Positions 17,540-26,490 of a DNA stretch of 64,000 nt are shown piece by piece (the first letter of the stretch is position 1; each line of letters opens with the position of its first letter). Where the stretch lies: contig NZ_QTSU01000003.1 in NCBI RefSeq assembly GCF_003382365.1, forward strand, positions 1 through 64,000. The letters are read 5' to 3'. Under the pieces are notes generated by a model. It searched no databases. It was not told the origin of the DNA and saw only the letters and a program-made list of their open reading frames with translations. The stretch comes from Lysobacter silvisoli. Its GTDB lineage: Bacteria > Pseudomonadota > Gammaproteobacteria > Xanthomonadales > Xanthomonadaceae. Both the position numbers and the translations under genes were made by a program.

Positions 17540-19378
17540 ATGCATAGCGGTGGTCTGGAACTTGCGCTGGTCTTCCTGCTGGCCGCGGTGATCGCGGTGC
17601 CGGTGTTCCGCAAGTTCGGCCTGGGCGCGGTGCTGGGCTATCTGGCCGCGGGCGTGGTGCTGGGGCCCTACGGGGTCAAGGTGATCCGCAACGCCGAGCC
17701 GGTGTTGGCCGCGTCGGAAATCGGCGTGGTCATGATGCTGTTCGTGATCGGCCTGGAGCTGTCGCCCTCGCGGCTGCGGGTGATGCGTAAGCCGGTGTTC
17801 GGCGCCGGCGGGCTGCAGGTGCTGCTGTCGGGCCTGGCCCTGGGCGCGATCGCGATGTTCGGCGGCGGCCTGGGCTGGAAGGCGGCGCTGGTGGTGGGCG
17901 TGGGCCTGGCCCTGTCGTCCACCGCGGTCTGCCTGCAGTTGATGTCCGAGCGCAAGGAACTGACCAGCGACTACGGCCGGCTGGCCTTCGCGATCCTGCT
18001 GTTCCAGGACCTGGCCGCGATCCCGCTGCTGGCGGCGATCCCGCTGCTGGGCAAGGCCGCGGCGGTGCAAGGCGGCGGCCTGGAATGGATGGCCATCGCC
18101 AAGGCGGTGGGCGCGATCGGCGCGGTGATCTTCGGCGGCCGGGTGCTGCTGCGGCACGTGTTCCGGATCGTCGCGCGCACGCAGATGCCGGAGGTGTTCA
18201 CCGGCGCGGCGCTGCTGACCGTGCTGGGCGCGGCCTGGGTGATGCAGATCGCCGGGCTGTCGGCGGGCCTGGGCGCCTTCATCGCCGGCGTGCTGCTGGC
18301 CGATTCGGAATTCCGCCACGAACTGGAATCGCAGATCGATCCGTTCAAGGGCCTGCTGCTGGGCCTGTTCTTCATGGCCGTGGGCATGAGCATCGACCTG
18401 CAGCGGGTGATGTCCGAGCCGGCGATGATCGCGGCCATGGTGCTGGCGCTGATGTCGGTGAAGTTCGCCCTGCTGTTCGGCATCGGCCTGCATCCGGGCG
18501 GACTGGACAAGCGCGAATCGGTGCAACTGGCCGCGGTGCTGGCGCTGGGCGGCGAGTTCGCCTTCATCGTGTTCAACGAAGCGGTCAACGCCGGCCTGCT
18601 CGACGACCCCTCGCGCGACCGCCTGATCGCCGCGGTCGGCGTGTCGATGGCGCTGACGCCGCTGCTGCTGATCGCGGTCTCGCGCGCGCTGTCGGCCGCG
18701 CCCAAGGCCAAGCCCAAGCGCGAGTTCGACCAGATCCCCGACAACCACCCCAAGGTGATGATCGCGGGCATGGGCCGCTTCGGCCAGATCGTGGCGCGCC
18801 TGCTGCTGGCGCACAAGGTGCCTTTCATCGCGATCGAGAACAGCGCCGAGCAGGTCGACTTCATGCGCCGCTTCGGCAACATGGTCTATTACGGCGACCC
18901 GGCGCGGCCGGAGCTGCTGCGCTCGGCCGGCGCGGCCCAGGTCGACGTGTTCGTGATCGCCATCGACGATCTGGAAGGCAACATCCGCACCGTGCGCACC
19001 CTGCGCCGGCTGTACCCGCGGGCCAAGGTGTTCGCGCGCGCGCGCGACCGCCGGCATGCCTGGCAGCTGATGGACCTGGGCGCCGAGCCGATCCGCGAGA
19101 CCTTCCACTCCAGCCTCAAGCTGGGCGAGGAAGTGCTGATGGCGCTGGGCGTGGCGCCGGAGATCGCGCACGACCACGCCGAGCGGTTCCGCGACCACGA
19201 CGAACGCATGCTCAACGCCCAGTACCTGGTCCACGACGACGAAGCGGCGCTGCTGCAGTCGGCCAAGGACGCGCGCAAGGAACTGGAGGAGCTGTTCGAG
19301 GCCGACCAGGGCCAGGGCATCCTGGGCGAGATCAGCGCCGAGGCCGATGCCGCCGCGGAGCAGCGCTCCTTGCATTGA
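17540..19378 (+). CDS. CPA2-family monovalent cation:proton antiporter with TrkA-N domain (KefB/KefC-like)
   Basis: 612 residues from the ATG at 17540 (a second ATG at 17528 is in frame). About 12 membrane segments form the Na/H exchanger domain (residues 5-390). FVIGLELSPSRLRVMRK and ALSSTAVCLQLMSERKELTSDYGR are typical of KefB/KefC/YbaL. A cytoplasmic TrkA-N Rossmann domain follows, with nucleotide-binding GMGRFGQIVARLLLAHK. These proteins export K+ in exchange for H+. Glutathione gating cannot be judged, and no KefF/KefG-type quinone reductase gene is adjacent. Confidence 0.9.
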   Translation: MHSGGLELALVFLLAAVIAVPVFRKFGLGAVLGYLAAGVVLGPYGVKVIRNAEPVLAASEIGVVMMLFVIGLELSPSRLRVMRKPVFGAGGLQVLLSGLALGAIAMFGGGLGWKAALVVGVGLALSSTAVCLQLMSERKELTSDYGRLAFAILLFQDLAAIPLLAAIPLLGKAAAVQGGGLEWMAIAKAVGAIGAVIFGGRVLLRHVFRIVARTQMPEVFTGAALLTVLGAAWVMQIAGLSAGLGAFIAGVLLADSEFRHELESQIDPFKGLLLGLFFMAVGMSIDLQRVMSEPAMIAAMVLALMSVKFALLFGIGLHPGGLDKRESVQLAAVLALGGEFAFIVFNEAVNAGLLDDPSRDRLIAAVGVSMALTPLLLIAVSRALSAAPKAKPKREFDQIPDNHPKVMIAGMGRFGQIVARLLLAHKVPFIAIENSAEQVDFMRRFGNMVYYGDPARPELLRSAGAAQVDVFVIAIDDLEGNIRTVRTLRRLYPRAKVFARARDRRHAWQLMDLGAEPIRETFHSSLKLGEEVLMALGVAPEIAHDHAERFRDHDERMLNAQYLVHDDEAALLQSAKDARKELEELFEADQGQGILGEISAEADAAAEQRSLH

Positions 19379-19398
19379 GCGACGGCATCGATACGCAG

Positions 19399-19427
19399 GG
19401 TGCGGTGAGCCGTAGGCGAACCGCACC
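19399..19427. repeat. Short hairpin repeat between convergent genes
   Basis: GGTGCGGT (19399-19406) pairs perfectly with ACCGCACC (19420-19427) around a GAGCCGTAGGCGA loop. A diverged copy with the same loop pattern lies at 46445-46472, also between convergent genes. Probably a REP-like unit that can act as a bidirectional transcription barrier. Confidence 0.55.
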
Positions 19428-19490
19428 GTCGCCATCCGCCGAGCGCACGCGCCGATGCGGTCGTCGCCGCATCCCACTTACATACTTTGA

Positions 19491-22400
19491 TCAGCTCTCG
19501 CGCAGGAAGCGCGCCATCGACACGCCGTTGCCCGGCGCGGGCGGCGCGAATTCGGCGGCGATGTCGACGAAGCCGCGCATCACCGCGATCTCGCGCGGGG
19601 TGCGGTTGAGCGAGTCGCGCTGATCCGGATCGGCGCCGGCGCGCAGCAGGCGCTGGACCACGCGCAGCAGGCCGTGCAACGCGGCCAGGTGCAGCGGGCC
19701 GAAGCCGCGCGGGTCTTGCGCGTCGAGCGCGGCGTCGTGGTCCAGCAGCAGGTCCAGGCCGGCGATCAGCACGTCCTCGTCGGCGGCGGTGCCGGGCTCG
19801 GCGCGCGCGCCCAACAGCAGCAGCAGCGGCGTAGCGCCGGCGGCTGGGCGGTCGGCATCCACGCCGGCCAGCAGCAGGGTGTCGAACAGCGCGACCAGGC
19901 GGCTGCGCTCGCGCGCGGTGAAGCCGTACATGGCCGCGCAGTGCAGCGCCTGGCGGCCCTGCGCGTCCTGCGCGTGCACGTCGGCGCCGGCGGCGAGCAG
20001 GCGCGCGGCCAGGTCGGTCAGGCCCAGCGCGCAGGCCACCATCAGCACGGTCAGGCCGCCGGGCAGACGCTGTTCCAGCGAGGCGCCGGCGGCGACCAGG
20101 CGGTCGACGATGTCGGCGTGGCGCATGCTGACCGCGGCCGACAAGGGCGTGGCGCCGGAATGCGCGGGCAGCTGCGGATCGGCGCCGCGCGCCAGCAGCA
20201 GGTCGACCACGGCGCGATGGCCGCCGCCGGCCGCGCGCAGCAGCGCGCTGCAGCCCTGGCGGTCCAGCGCATCGACCGACAGGCCCAGGTCGAGCAGGCG
20301 GCGCACCGCGTCGGCGTCGCCGACGATGGCGGCGGCCGGTACGTCGAACGCCTGCAGCGGACGCTTGGGCAGCGGCCAGCCGCGCCAGTCCAGCCAGTCG
20401 GCCAGATCGCGGCGGCCCGAGGACAGGGCCACGCCCAGCGGGGTCTGGCCGTCGGCGGCGAGCAGGTCGGGCGAGGCGCCCTGCGCGACCAGGCGCTTGA
20501 GCATGGTCTCACGGCCCAGCGCGGCGGCCAGGTGCAAGGCGCTCATGCCGTGGCTGTCGCGGGTGTCCAGGGCCACGCCGATCGCGACCAGGCGGTCGAC
20601 CAGACGGGTCCAGCCCAGGCGCACCGCCAGCGCCAGCGGCGGGTCGCCGTTGCGCGCGGGCGCGAACGGGTCGGCGCCGCGCTCGATCAGTTCCAAAGTG
20701 AAGTGCTCCAGGCCGCGCGCGGCCTGTTCGGCGCTGGCGCAGGCGGCGAGGAAACGGGCCAGGCCACCGGCACCGGCCGGCGACACGCCGCGGCGCAGCA
20801 GCGCCTGCAGCGCGGGCACCGCGTCGGGGCCGCGGCCGAGCAGGGCGAACATCGGGGTGTCGCCGTGGACGTCGCGGGTTTCGGCGTCGGCGCCCTGCGC
20901 CAGCAACCAGCCGATGCGCTCGGGCGACAGCGCCTGTTCGTCGTCGTGCAGCTGCGCGCCCAGTTCGGCCGGGGTCAGCAGTTTGGCCAGGCCGCCCAGG
21001 TCGGCGGCGCGGCCTTCGCGCAGGCCGTCGCGCAGCAGGCTGGCGGGCATGCGGTCGGGCAGCGGCGCGTCGCCGTCTTCGTCGCTGACCGCGGCCGGCA
21101 GCGGATAGGCGCGGTCCAGCGCGGCCACCAGCGACCAGCGCCCGGATTCGGCCGCGCGATCCACCGCGCGCTTGCCCTGCGCGTCGCGCTGCTCGGGGTC
21201 CACGCCCAGGTCGAGCAGGCGCTGCACCAGCGCCGGGGTCGCGTTCTCGGCCATGCAGGCCAGGGCCAGGGCATTGCGGCCTTCGCCGTCGGTCATCGCC
21301 GCTTCGGCGGCGCCGCCGCGCGGCAGGTGTTCGAGCAGGCGGTCGAGCACGGCCAGGCGCGCGCCGCGCGCGGCCTCGAGCATCGGCGTGCGGTTGCGCG
21401 CGTCGATCGCGTTGGGATCGGCGCCGGCGCCGAGCAGCACGGTGACGATGTCCAGGTGGCCGGCGTAGGCGGCCTCGTGCAGGGCGCTGCGGCCCTGGCT
21501 GTCGCGCGCGTCGATCTTGGCCTTCTGCTTCAGCAGCAGGCTGACGCCGGCCGGGTCGTCCTCCTCGGTGCCGGCCGCGGCCAGCAGCACCGGCTGGCCG
21601 CCGGGCGGCTCGGGGCGCGCGCCGCGCTCGAGCAGGAACTTGGCCAGGCGCCAGTTGCCGCTGGCGCAGGCCACGCCCAGCGGCGACTGGCCGTCGCGGT
21701 TGAGCGGCTCCAGTTCGGCCTGGGCGTCGCGCAGCAGCGCGGCCACGCCGGGGTCGGAACTGCGCGCGGCGTGGTGCAGCGGGGTATTGCCGTCGCCGTC
21801 GGCCAGGCGCGGATCGGCGCCGTTGGCCAGCAGGGTCATGACCGCGTCGGGGCGGCCGTGCCAGCTGTCGCGGGTGGCGGCCAGCAGCGGGGTCATGCCG
21901 GCGACGGCGGCGTTGAGGTTCACGCCATGAGCGATCAGGGTGCGCAGCAGGCGCAGGTCCGGCAGCACCGCGGCCAGCACCGCCAGGCTGCGCTGGTCGC
22001 GCTCGTCGGCGGGCGGCGCGGCGTTGACGTCGGCGCCCAGCTCGATCAGCTCCAGCGCGCGCTCGACCCGGCCCGCGCGCGCGGCCGCATACAGCGCCGG
22101 CTCCAGCGGCTCGCCGCTGACCAGCGGCGCCTGGGTGGGATCGGGCAGTTCTTCGTCGGCGTCCAGCTCCAGACCCGGCAGCGGGTCGGCGGGCTCGATC
22201 CGCTGCAGCAGCCAGTGCAGCACCGGCGAAGCCAGCGCCAGCGCGACCGCCAGCGCCCAGCGAGCGCCGCCCGGCAGCAGGCCCGGCCAGGCCAGGGCCA
22301 GCACGGCCACGATCAGCGCGGCGACGATGGCCGCCACGCCCAGACCGCGCCAGGCGCCCAACTCCAGTTCGCCCAGCGACTGCCAGTACTCGCGCAGGCC

Positions 22401-22805
22401 GCCGCCGTCGCGCTCCAGTTCGTGCCACAGCGGCCACAGCCGCCACAGGCCGAGCAGGGCGATGCCGGCCACCGCGCTCAGGCCCAGCGCCGCCATCAGC
22501 GAACCGTTCTGCAACAGCGAGGACAGCGGCCAGGCCGCGACCAGAGCCATCAGGGCCACGCCCGCGCCCCACAGCGCGGCCAGCGCCGCGGCCTCACGCA
22601 GCCAGGCGGTGTGCGGCGGTTCGGCGCCGTTGCGCCACCAGCGCATGGCCAGCGCATAGGCCGGCTGCGCCAGGGTGCCGGCCAGCGCGGCCACGACCCC
22701 GCCGACACCGGCCAGCAAGGCCAGGACGAAGCCGGCGGCGGCGGTGCCGGCCAGGCGCAGGCGGGCGTGTTTCTGGGCGTTGGCGGGACTGCGGCGCTCA
22801 GCCAT
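19491..22805 (-). CDS. Large membrane-anchored ankyrin repeat protein
   Basis: 1104 residues. Four or five hydrophobic segments lie in the first 250 (LAGTAAAGFVLALLAGVGGV, LWGAGVALMALVAAW, LSAVAGIALLGLW, VAAIVAALIVAVLALAW). About 20 ankyrin repeats follow, from roughly residue 290 to the C terminus, with many copies of GADP and TPLHxAA patterns. Ankyrin arrays bind proteins, so this may be an inner-membrane scaffold; the partner is unknown. The ATG at 22805 overlaps the stop of the YcgL-family gene by 8 bp, so the two are probably co-expressed. It is far larger than typical bacterial ankyrin proteins of 150-400 residues. Confidence 0.9.
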   Translation of the reverse strand: MAERRSPANAQKHARLRLAGTAAAGFVLALLAGVGGVVAALAGTLAQPAYALAMRWWRNGAEPPHTAWLREAAALAALWGAGVALMALVAAWPLSSLLQNGSLMAALGLSAVAGIALLGLWRLWPLWHELERDGGGLREYWQSLGELELGAWRGLGVAAIVAALIVAVLALAWPGLLPGGARWALAVALALASPVLHWLLQRIEPADPLPGLELDADEELPDPTQAPLVSGEPLEPALYAAARAGRVERALELIELGADVNAAPPADERDQRSLAVLAAVLPDLRLLRTLIAHGVNLNAAVAGMTPLLAATRDSWHGRPDAVMTLLANGADPRLADGDGNTPLHHAARSSDPGVAALLRDAQAELEPLNRDGQSPLGVACASGNWRLAKFLLERGARPEPPGGQPVLLAAAGTEEDDPAGVSLLLKQKAKIDARDSQGRSALHEAAYAGHLDIVTVLLGAGADPNAIDARNRTPMLEAARGARLAVLDRLLEHLPRGGAAEAAMTDGEGRNALALACMAENATPALVQRLLDLGVDPEQRDAQGKRAVDRAAESGRWSLVAALDRAYPLPAAVSDEDGDAPLPDRMPASLLRDGLREGRAADLGGLAKLLTPAELGAQLHDDEQALSPERIGWLLAQGADAETRDVHGDTPMFALLGRGPDAVPALQALLRRGVSPAGAGGLARFLAACASAEQAARGLEHFTLELIERGADPFAPARNGDPPLALAVRLGWTRLVDRLVAIGVALDTRDSHGMSALHLAAALGRETMLKRLVAQGASPDLLAADGQTPLGVALSSGRRDLADWLDWRGWPLPKRPLQAFDVPAAAIVGDADAVRRLLDLGLSVDALDRQGCSALLRAAGGGHRAVVDLLLARGADPQLPAHSGATPLSAAVSMRHADIVDRLVAAGASLEQRLPGGLTVLMVACALGLTDLAARLLAAGADVHAQDAQGRQALHCAAMYGFTARERSRLVALFDTLLLAGVDADRPAAGATPLLLLLGARAEPGTAADEDVLIAGLDLLLDHDAALDAQDPRGFGPLHLAALHGLLRVVQRLLRAGADPDQRDSLNRTPREIAVMRGFVDIAAEFAPPAPGNGVSMARFLRES

Positions 22806-23052
22806 CGGTCCGCACTTCGCCGATCCGGGGCGGGAACTGAATATGGAAACCGCGCGAGGACAGGTTCTCGCGCACCACCGCGGCATCGCCCCGGGCCAAC
22901 TGGCGCTCGGGCGTCAGCGCCAGCTCCAGCACGAACTGCAGCCCCCCGAGCTGGGCGCGCAGGGGTTCGGGCAGCAGCGCGAACTCGTCGCGCGCGGCCA
23001 GGAAGACATAGGTGTCGTCCTTGCGGAGGCTCTTGTAGACGTAGGCTTGCAT
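22798..23052 (-). CDS. YcgL-domain protein
   Basis: 84 residues beginning MQAYVYKSLRKDDTYVFLA, the conserved start of the YcgL/UPF0745 family of small gammaproteobacterial proteins. Family function is not established as far as I know. The ATG at 23052 was chosen by homology: an upstream in-frame ATG at 23223 would add 57 residues of non-conserved sequence. The ribosome site is weak. The end overlaps the start of the ankyrin gene. Confidence 0.85.
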   Translation of the reverse strand: MQAYVYKSLRKDDTYVFLAARDEFALLPEPLRAQLGGLQFVLELALTPERQLARGDAAVVRENLSSRGFHIQFPPRIGEVRTDG

Positions 23053-23256
23053 GCGCTGGCGGGGCGGCCTTGCGGTCGATTTCGGCTGCAGGTTTGTGTG
23101 ACGCACAGCATACCTGCCCATACGCGTCACGCGAACACTGACGTTCAGCGTCAGGGCGGAAATTTCAGGGGGAACTCGACGGCTGGGCTCGGGCCGCGGG
23201 AGGCGCGATGGGCGGCCGGGCACCCGGCCGAACGCGCGCCGTGGCCCGAGGGCCGG

Positions 23257-23833
23257 CTGCCCTCACCCCAACCCCTCTCCCGCAAGCGGGAGAGGGGCTA
23301 AAGCAGCAGCATCGATTGCGTCCCCTCTCCCGCTTGCGGGAAAGGGCTAGGGTGAGGGGGTGAGCGCAGCGAATGCTCTTGATCCTCGCTCGGGCGCCGA
23401 ACTCGCCACGAAAACAGCAGACCCGGAGAGCCTGCCCCCGCGAAGGCGGGGGGCGGCGCACAGGAGGTGCGCCGTTTTTCGCTGGCACAGGGATGTGCCA
23501 TCGAAAAATCCCCGCGCAAACTCCGATCTCGCAAGGGAGCTCTGGCGTAGCGTTTTTCTTTGGTTACTTTCTTTTGACGCTTATCAAAAGAAAGTAACCC
23601 GGCCGCTTGCGGACGGAAGCTGTTGCTGTTGCTTCAACCAGCACACCCAAACACCTTCGCGAGTTCGGAGCAATCGCGGCTCACGCCGCTCCTACCCCAA
23701 GGCGCCAGAGGAGACCCCACGCCGACCGCAACTGCGGATTCGCGGTCGCAGCTTGCGCAGCTTCTACAGGGGCAATCGCGGCTTTCGTCGCAGATGAGAG
23801 GTCGCGGTCGCGGCTTACGCCGCTCCTACCCCA
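23257..23833. repeat. Composite interspersed intergenic repeat, copy B
   Basis: Same order of parts as copies A and C. The central hairpin is perfect here: GGTTACTTTCTTTTGA (23562-23577) / TCAAAAGAAAGTAACC (23584-23599), loop CGCTTA. The start has the paired CTCTCCCGC/GCGGGAGAG hairpins, and the end carries three GTAG-REP-like units ending CTCCTACCCC or CTTCTACAGG. It fills the gap between cydB and the YcgL gene. I see no gene in it. Confidence 0.85.
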
Positions 23834-23845
23834 AAGCGGAGGCGG

Positions 23846-24853
23846 TCAGTGGTAGCCCACGTCGGCCGCAATCTTGCCCTTGAATACGCTGTACGACCAG
23901 TAGGTGTAGCCCAGGATCGCCGGCAGCAACACCACCAGTCCCGTCAGCACGAAACCCTGCGACGACGGCGGCGAGGCTGCTTCCCAGATCGTCAGATCCG
24001 GCGGCACGATGTTCGGCCAGATCCCCAGCACCAAGCCAGCGAAGCCGAGCACGAAGAAGCACAGCGTCAGCACGAACGGCGCCGCATCGCGATCCTTGCG
24101 CATCGCCGCCCGCCACAACGCGAACGCGTTGGCCGCCACCAGCAGCGGCACCGGCGACAGCCACAGGAAATTCGCGCCCTCGAACCAGCGCGCCATGATC
24201 CGCGAGTCCAGGAACGGCAGCCACGCGCTGACCAGGCCCATGAACACCACCACCACCAGCACCAGCGGCCGCGTCAGCGTGCGCGCCACCTGCTGCATGC
24301 GGCCCTCGGTCTTCAGGATCAGCCAGGTCGAACCCAGCAACGCATAGCCGAACACCACCGCCGCGCCGGTCAGCATCGAGAACGGGCTGAACCATTCGAA
24401 CGCGCCGCCCACGTACTTGCCTTCCTGCAGCGGCATGCCTTCGACGATCGCGCCCAGGATCACGCCCTGGGCGAAGGCCGCGAACAGCGAGCCCAGCGCG
24501 AACGCCGCGCCCCAGGCGGGCTTGGCTCGGTGGGCCTTGAAGCGGAATTCGAAGGCCACGCCGCGGAACACCAGCGCGATCAGCATCAGCAGCACCGGCA
24601 GGTACAGCGCCGACAGCACCACCGCATAGACCTTGGGGAACGCCGCCAGCAGGCCGGCGCCGCCCAGCACCAGCCAGGTCTCGTTGCCGTCCCAGATCGG
24701 CGCGGCGGTGTTCATCATGTGATCGAGCTGGCCCTCGTCCTCGGCGAACGGCGCCAGGATGCCCAGGCCGAGCACGAAGCCGTCCAGCAGCACGTACATC
24801 AGCACGCCGAAGCCGATCACCCCGAACCATACGATTGGCAGCCAGTATTCCAT
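23846..24853 (-). CDS. cydB: Cytochrome bd-type quinol oxidase subunit II
   Basis: 335 residues, normal CydB length, with about eight membrane segments. It begins MEYWLPIVWFGVIGFGVLMYVLLDGFVLGLGIL and has WDGNETWLVLGGAGLLAAFPKVYA, the most conserved CydB region. It pairs with CydA to form the terminal oxidase that reduces oxygen with quinol, used under low oxygen or inhibitor stress. It lies 46 bases after cydA. No CydX-like small membrane protein follows; the downstream DNA is repeat. Confidence 0.95.
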   Translation of the reverse strand: MEYWLPIVWFGVIGFGVLMYVLLDGFVLGLGILAPFAEDEGQLDHMMNTAAPIWDGNETWLVLGGAGLLAAFPKVYAVVLSALYLPVLLMLIALVFRGVAFEFRFKAHRAKPAWGAAFALGSLFAAFAQGVILGAIVEGMPLQEGKYVGGAFEWFSPFSMLTGAAVVFGYALLGSTWLILKTEGRMQQVARTLTRPLVLVVVVFMGLVSAWLPFLDSRIMARWFEGANFLWLSPVPLLVAANAFALWRAAMRKDRDAAPFVLTLCFFVLGFAGLVLGIWPNIVPPDLTIWEAASPPSSQGFVLTGLVVLLPAILGYTYWSYSVFKGKIAADVGYH

Positions 24854-24899
24854 CGCACACCACCTTTGCTTCGCTCCCGCCGCGACGGGAATGATTCGA

Positions 24900-26315
24900 T
24901 CACGCGCCAGGTTCAGCCGGTTCGTCGGGCACCGACAACGGCCGCGCCGGCGTCTTGTCGCCCTGCCGCGGCCGCGGTGCCGGCTCGTGCGGATGCGGCC
25001 CCTTGCGGATCAGCTTGACCAGATAACCGATGCCCGCGCCGAACACGGTCAGGTACACCACCACGAACACGATCAGCGAAGTCAGCACGCTGCCCGCATT
25101 CACCGCGCTGACCGCATCGGCGGTGCGCAGCAAGCCGTAGATCACATAAGGCTGGCGGCCGATCTCGACCACGTACCAGCCAGCCAGGATCGCGACGAAG
25201 CCGCTCAGGGTCAGCGCGCGCCAGCCGTTCAACACCCAACGGCCCAGCGCGCTGTCGAGGTCGTACAAGCGTTTGCGCCGCCACGCCCACAGCGAGGCCA
25301 GCACCAGCAGCAGCATCGCCACGCCCAGGCCCACCATGAGCCGGAACGCGTAGAACACCGGCTTCACCGGCGGCCGCTCCTCGGGCGGCACCGAGGTCAG
25401 CGGCTGGATCTCGCCGTCCAGGCTGTGGGTCAGGATCAGGCTGCCCAGCCGCGGCACTGCGATCTCATAGTCGTTGCGCTCGGCGCGTTCGTTGGGCACC
25501 GCGAACAGCACCAGCGGCACGCCCTCGCCCTTGGGCTTGTGCTGCCAATGCGCTTCCATCGCCGCCACCTTGATCGGCTGATGCTCACGCGCGTTCAAGC
25601 CGTGCAGGTCGCCGACGAAGACCTGGGTGGGCACGGTGATCGCGGCGAAGATCACCGCCGCCTTGAGCATGCGCCGCGCCGCATCGACGTGGACGCCGCG
25701 GCGCAGATAGCCCGCCGCCACGCCGCCGATCACGAAGCAGGTGGTGATGAACGCCGCCAGCACCATGTGCGCCAGGCGGTAGGGGAAAGAGGGATTGAAC
25801 ACGATCGCCCACCAGCTCGCCGGCTCGAACACGCCGTCGACGATCTTGTAACCGGCAGGCGTCTGCATCCAGCTGTTGGCCGAGATGATCCAGAACGTGG
25901 AGATCAGCGTGCCCAGCGCGACCATGCAGGTCGCCAGGAAATGCATCTTCTCGTCGACCCGGTTCCAGCCGAACAGCATCACGCCCAGGAAGGTCGCTTC
26001 CAGGAAGAACGCGGTCAACACTTCGTAGGACAGCAGCGGGCCGAGGATGTTGCCGGCCTGCTCGCTGAGCACCGACCAGTTGGTGCCGAACTGGAAGCTC
26101 ATGACGATGCCGGACACCACGCCCATGCCGAAGGACACGGCGAAGACCTTGGTCCAGAAGAAGAACAGGTCGCGCCAGACCGTGTCGCGGGTGCGCAGCC
26201 AGCGCCATTCCACGAACGCCAGCCAGCTCGCCAATCCGATCGTGAAGGCCGGGAACAGGATATGAAACGAGATCACGAATCCGAACTGGATACGCGACAG
26301 CATCAATGCATCCAC
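24900..26315 (-). CDS. cydA: Cytochrome bd-type quinol oxidase subunit I
   Basis: 471 residues with nine or so membrane segments. Haem-binding positions are visible, including His18 in SFHILFPAF, and GRQPYVIYGLLRTADAVS is conserved. Compared with the 522-residue E. coli protein, the periplasmic Q loop is short, which is the pattern of the cyanide-insensitive (CioA-like) branch. The C-terminal tail is Pro-rich and cytoplasmic (EPAPRPRQGDKTPARP). No clear FNR or ArcA site lies upstream. Confidence 0.95.
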   Translation of the reverse strand: MDALMLSRIQFGFVISFHILFPAFTIGLASWLAFVEWRWLRTRDTVWRDLFFFWTKVFAVSFGMGVVSGIVMSFQFGTNWSVLSEQAGNILGPLLSYEVLTAFFLEATFLGVMLFGWNRVDEKMHFLATCMVALGTLISTFWIISANSWMQTPAGYKIVDGVFEPASWWAIVFNPSFPYRLAHMVLAAFITTCFVIGGVAAGYLRRGVHVDAARRMLKAAVIFAAITVPTQVFVGDLHGLNAREHQPIKVAAMEAHWQHKPKGEGVPLVLFAVPNERAERNDYEIAVPRLGSLILTHSLDGEIQPLTSVPPEERPPVKPVFYAFRLMVGLGVAMLLLVLASLWAWRRKRLYDLDSALGRWVLNGWRALTLSGFVAILAGWYVVEIGRQPYVIYGLLRTADAVSAVNAGSVLTSLIVFVVVYLTVFGAGIGYLVKLIRKGPHPHEPAPRPRQGDKTPARPLSVPDEPAEPGA

Positions 26316-26490
26316 GGCACGACTCCTGTGTTGCCTCGCGGTTCGCCGCGGGACTTCAGACTCGCCGGATCATTGTGCGCCGCGTCATCGGGCCGGTAAA
26401 GCACCGTGACGCATGGCCTAATCACGCAAACCATTGAGGCTGTTAACCTGCGTCAATTTGCCCACCCCAGACTTCCCATCAGGTCCGCCG

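Noticed and set aside
19674-23141. 1155-codon plus-strand open frame antisense to the ankyrin gene
   Set aside because: Low-complexity Gln/Arg/Ala-rich translation, no domain; the ankyrin frame on the minus strand is clearly real.
22887-23256. Longer start at 23223 for the YcgL-family protein
   Set aside because: The extra N-terminal residues are not conserved and the family starts at the MQAYVYK Met.
26316-26490. TTGA-N15-TCAA symmetry upstream of cydA considered as an FNR/Anr box
   Set aside because: FNR boxes need TTGAT-N4-ATCAA; the spacing is wrong and there is no clear promoter next to it.
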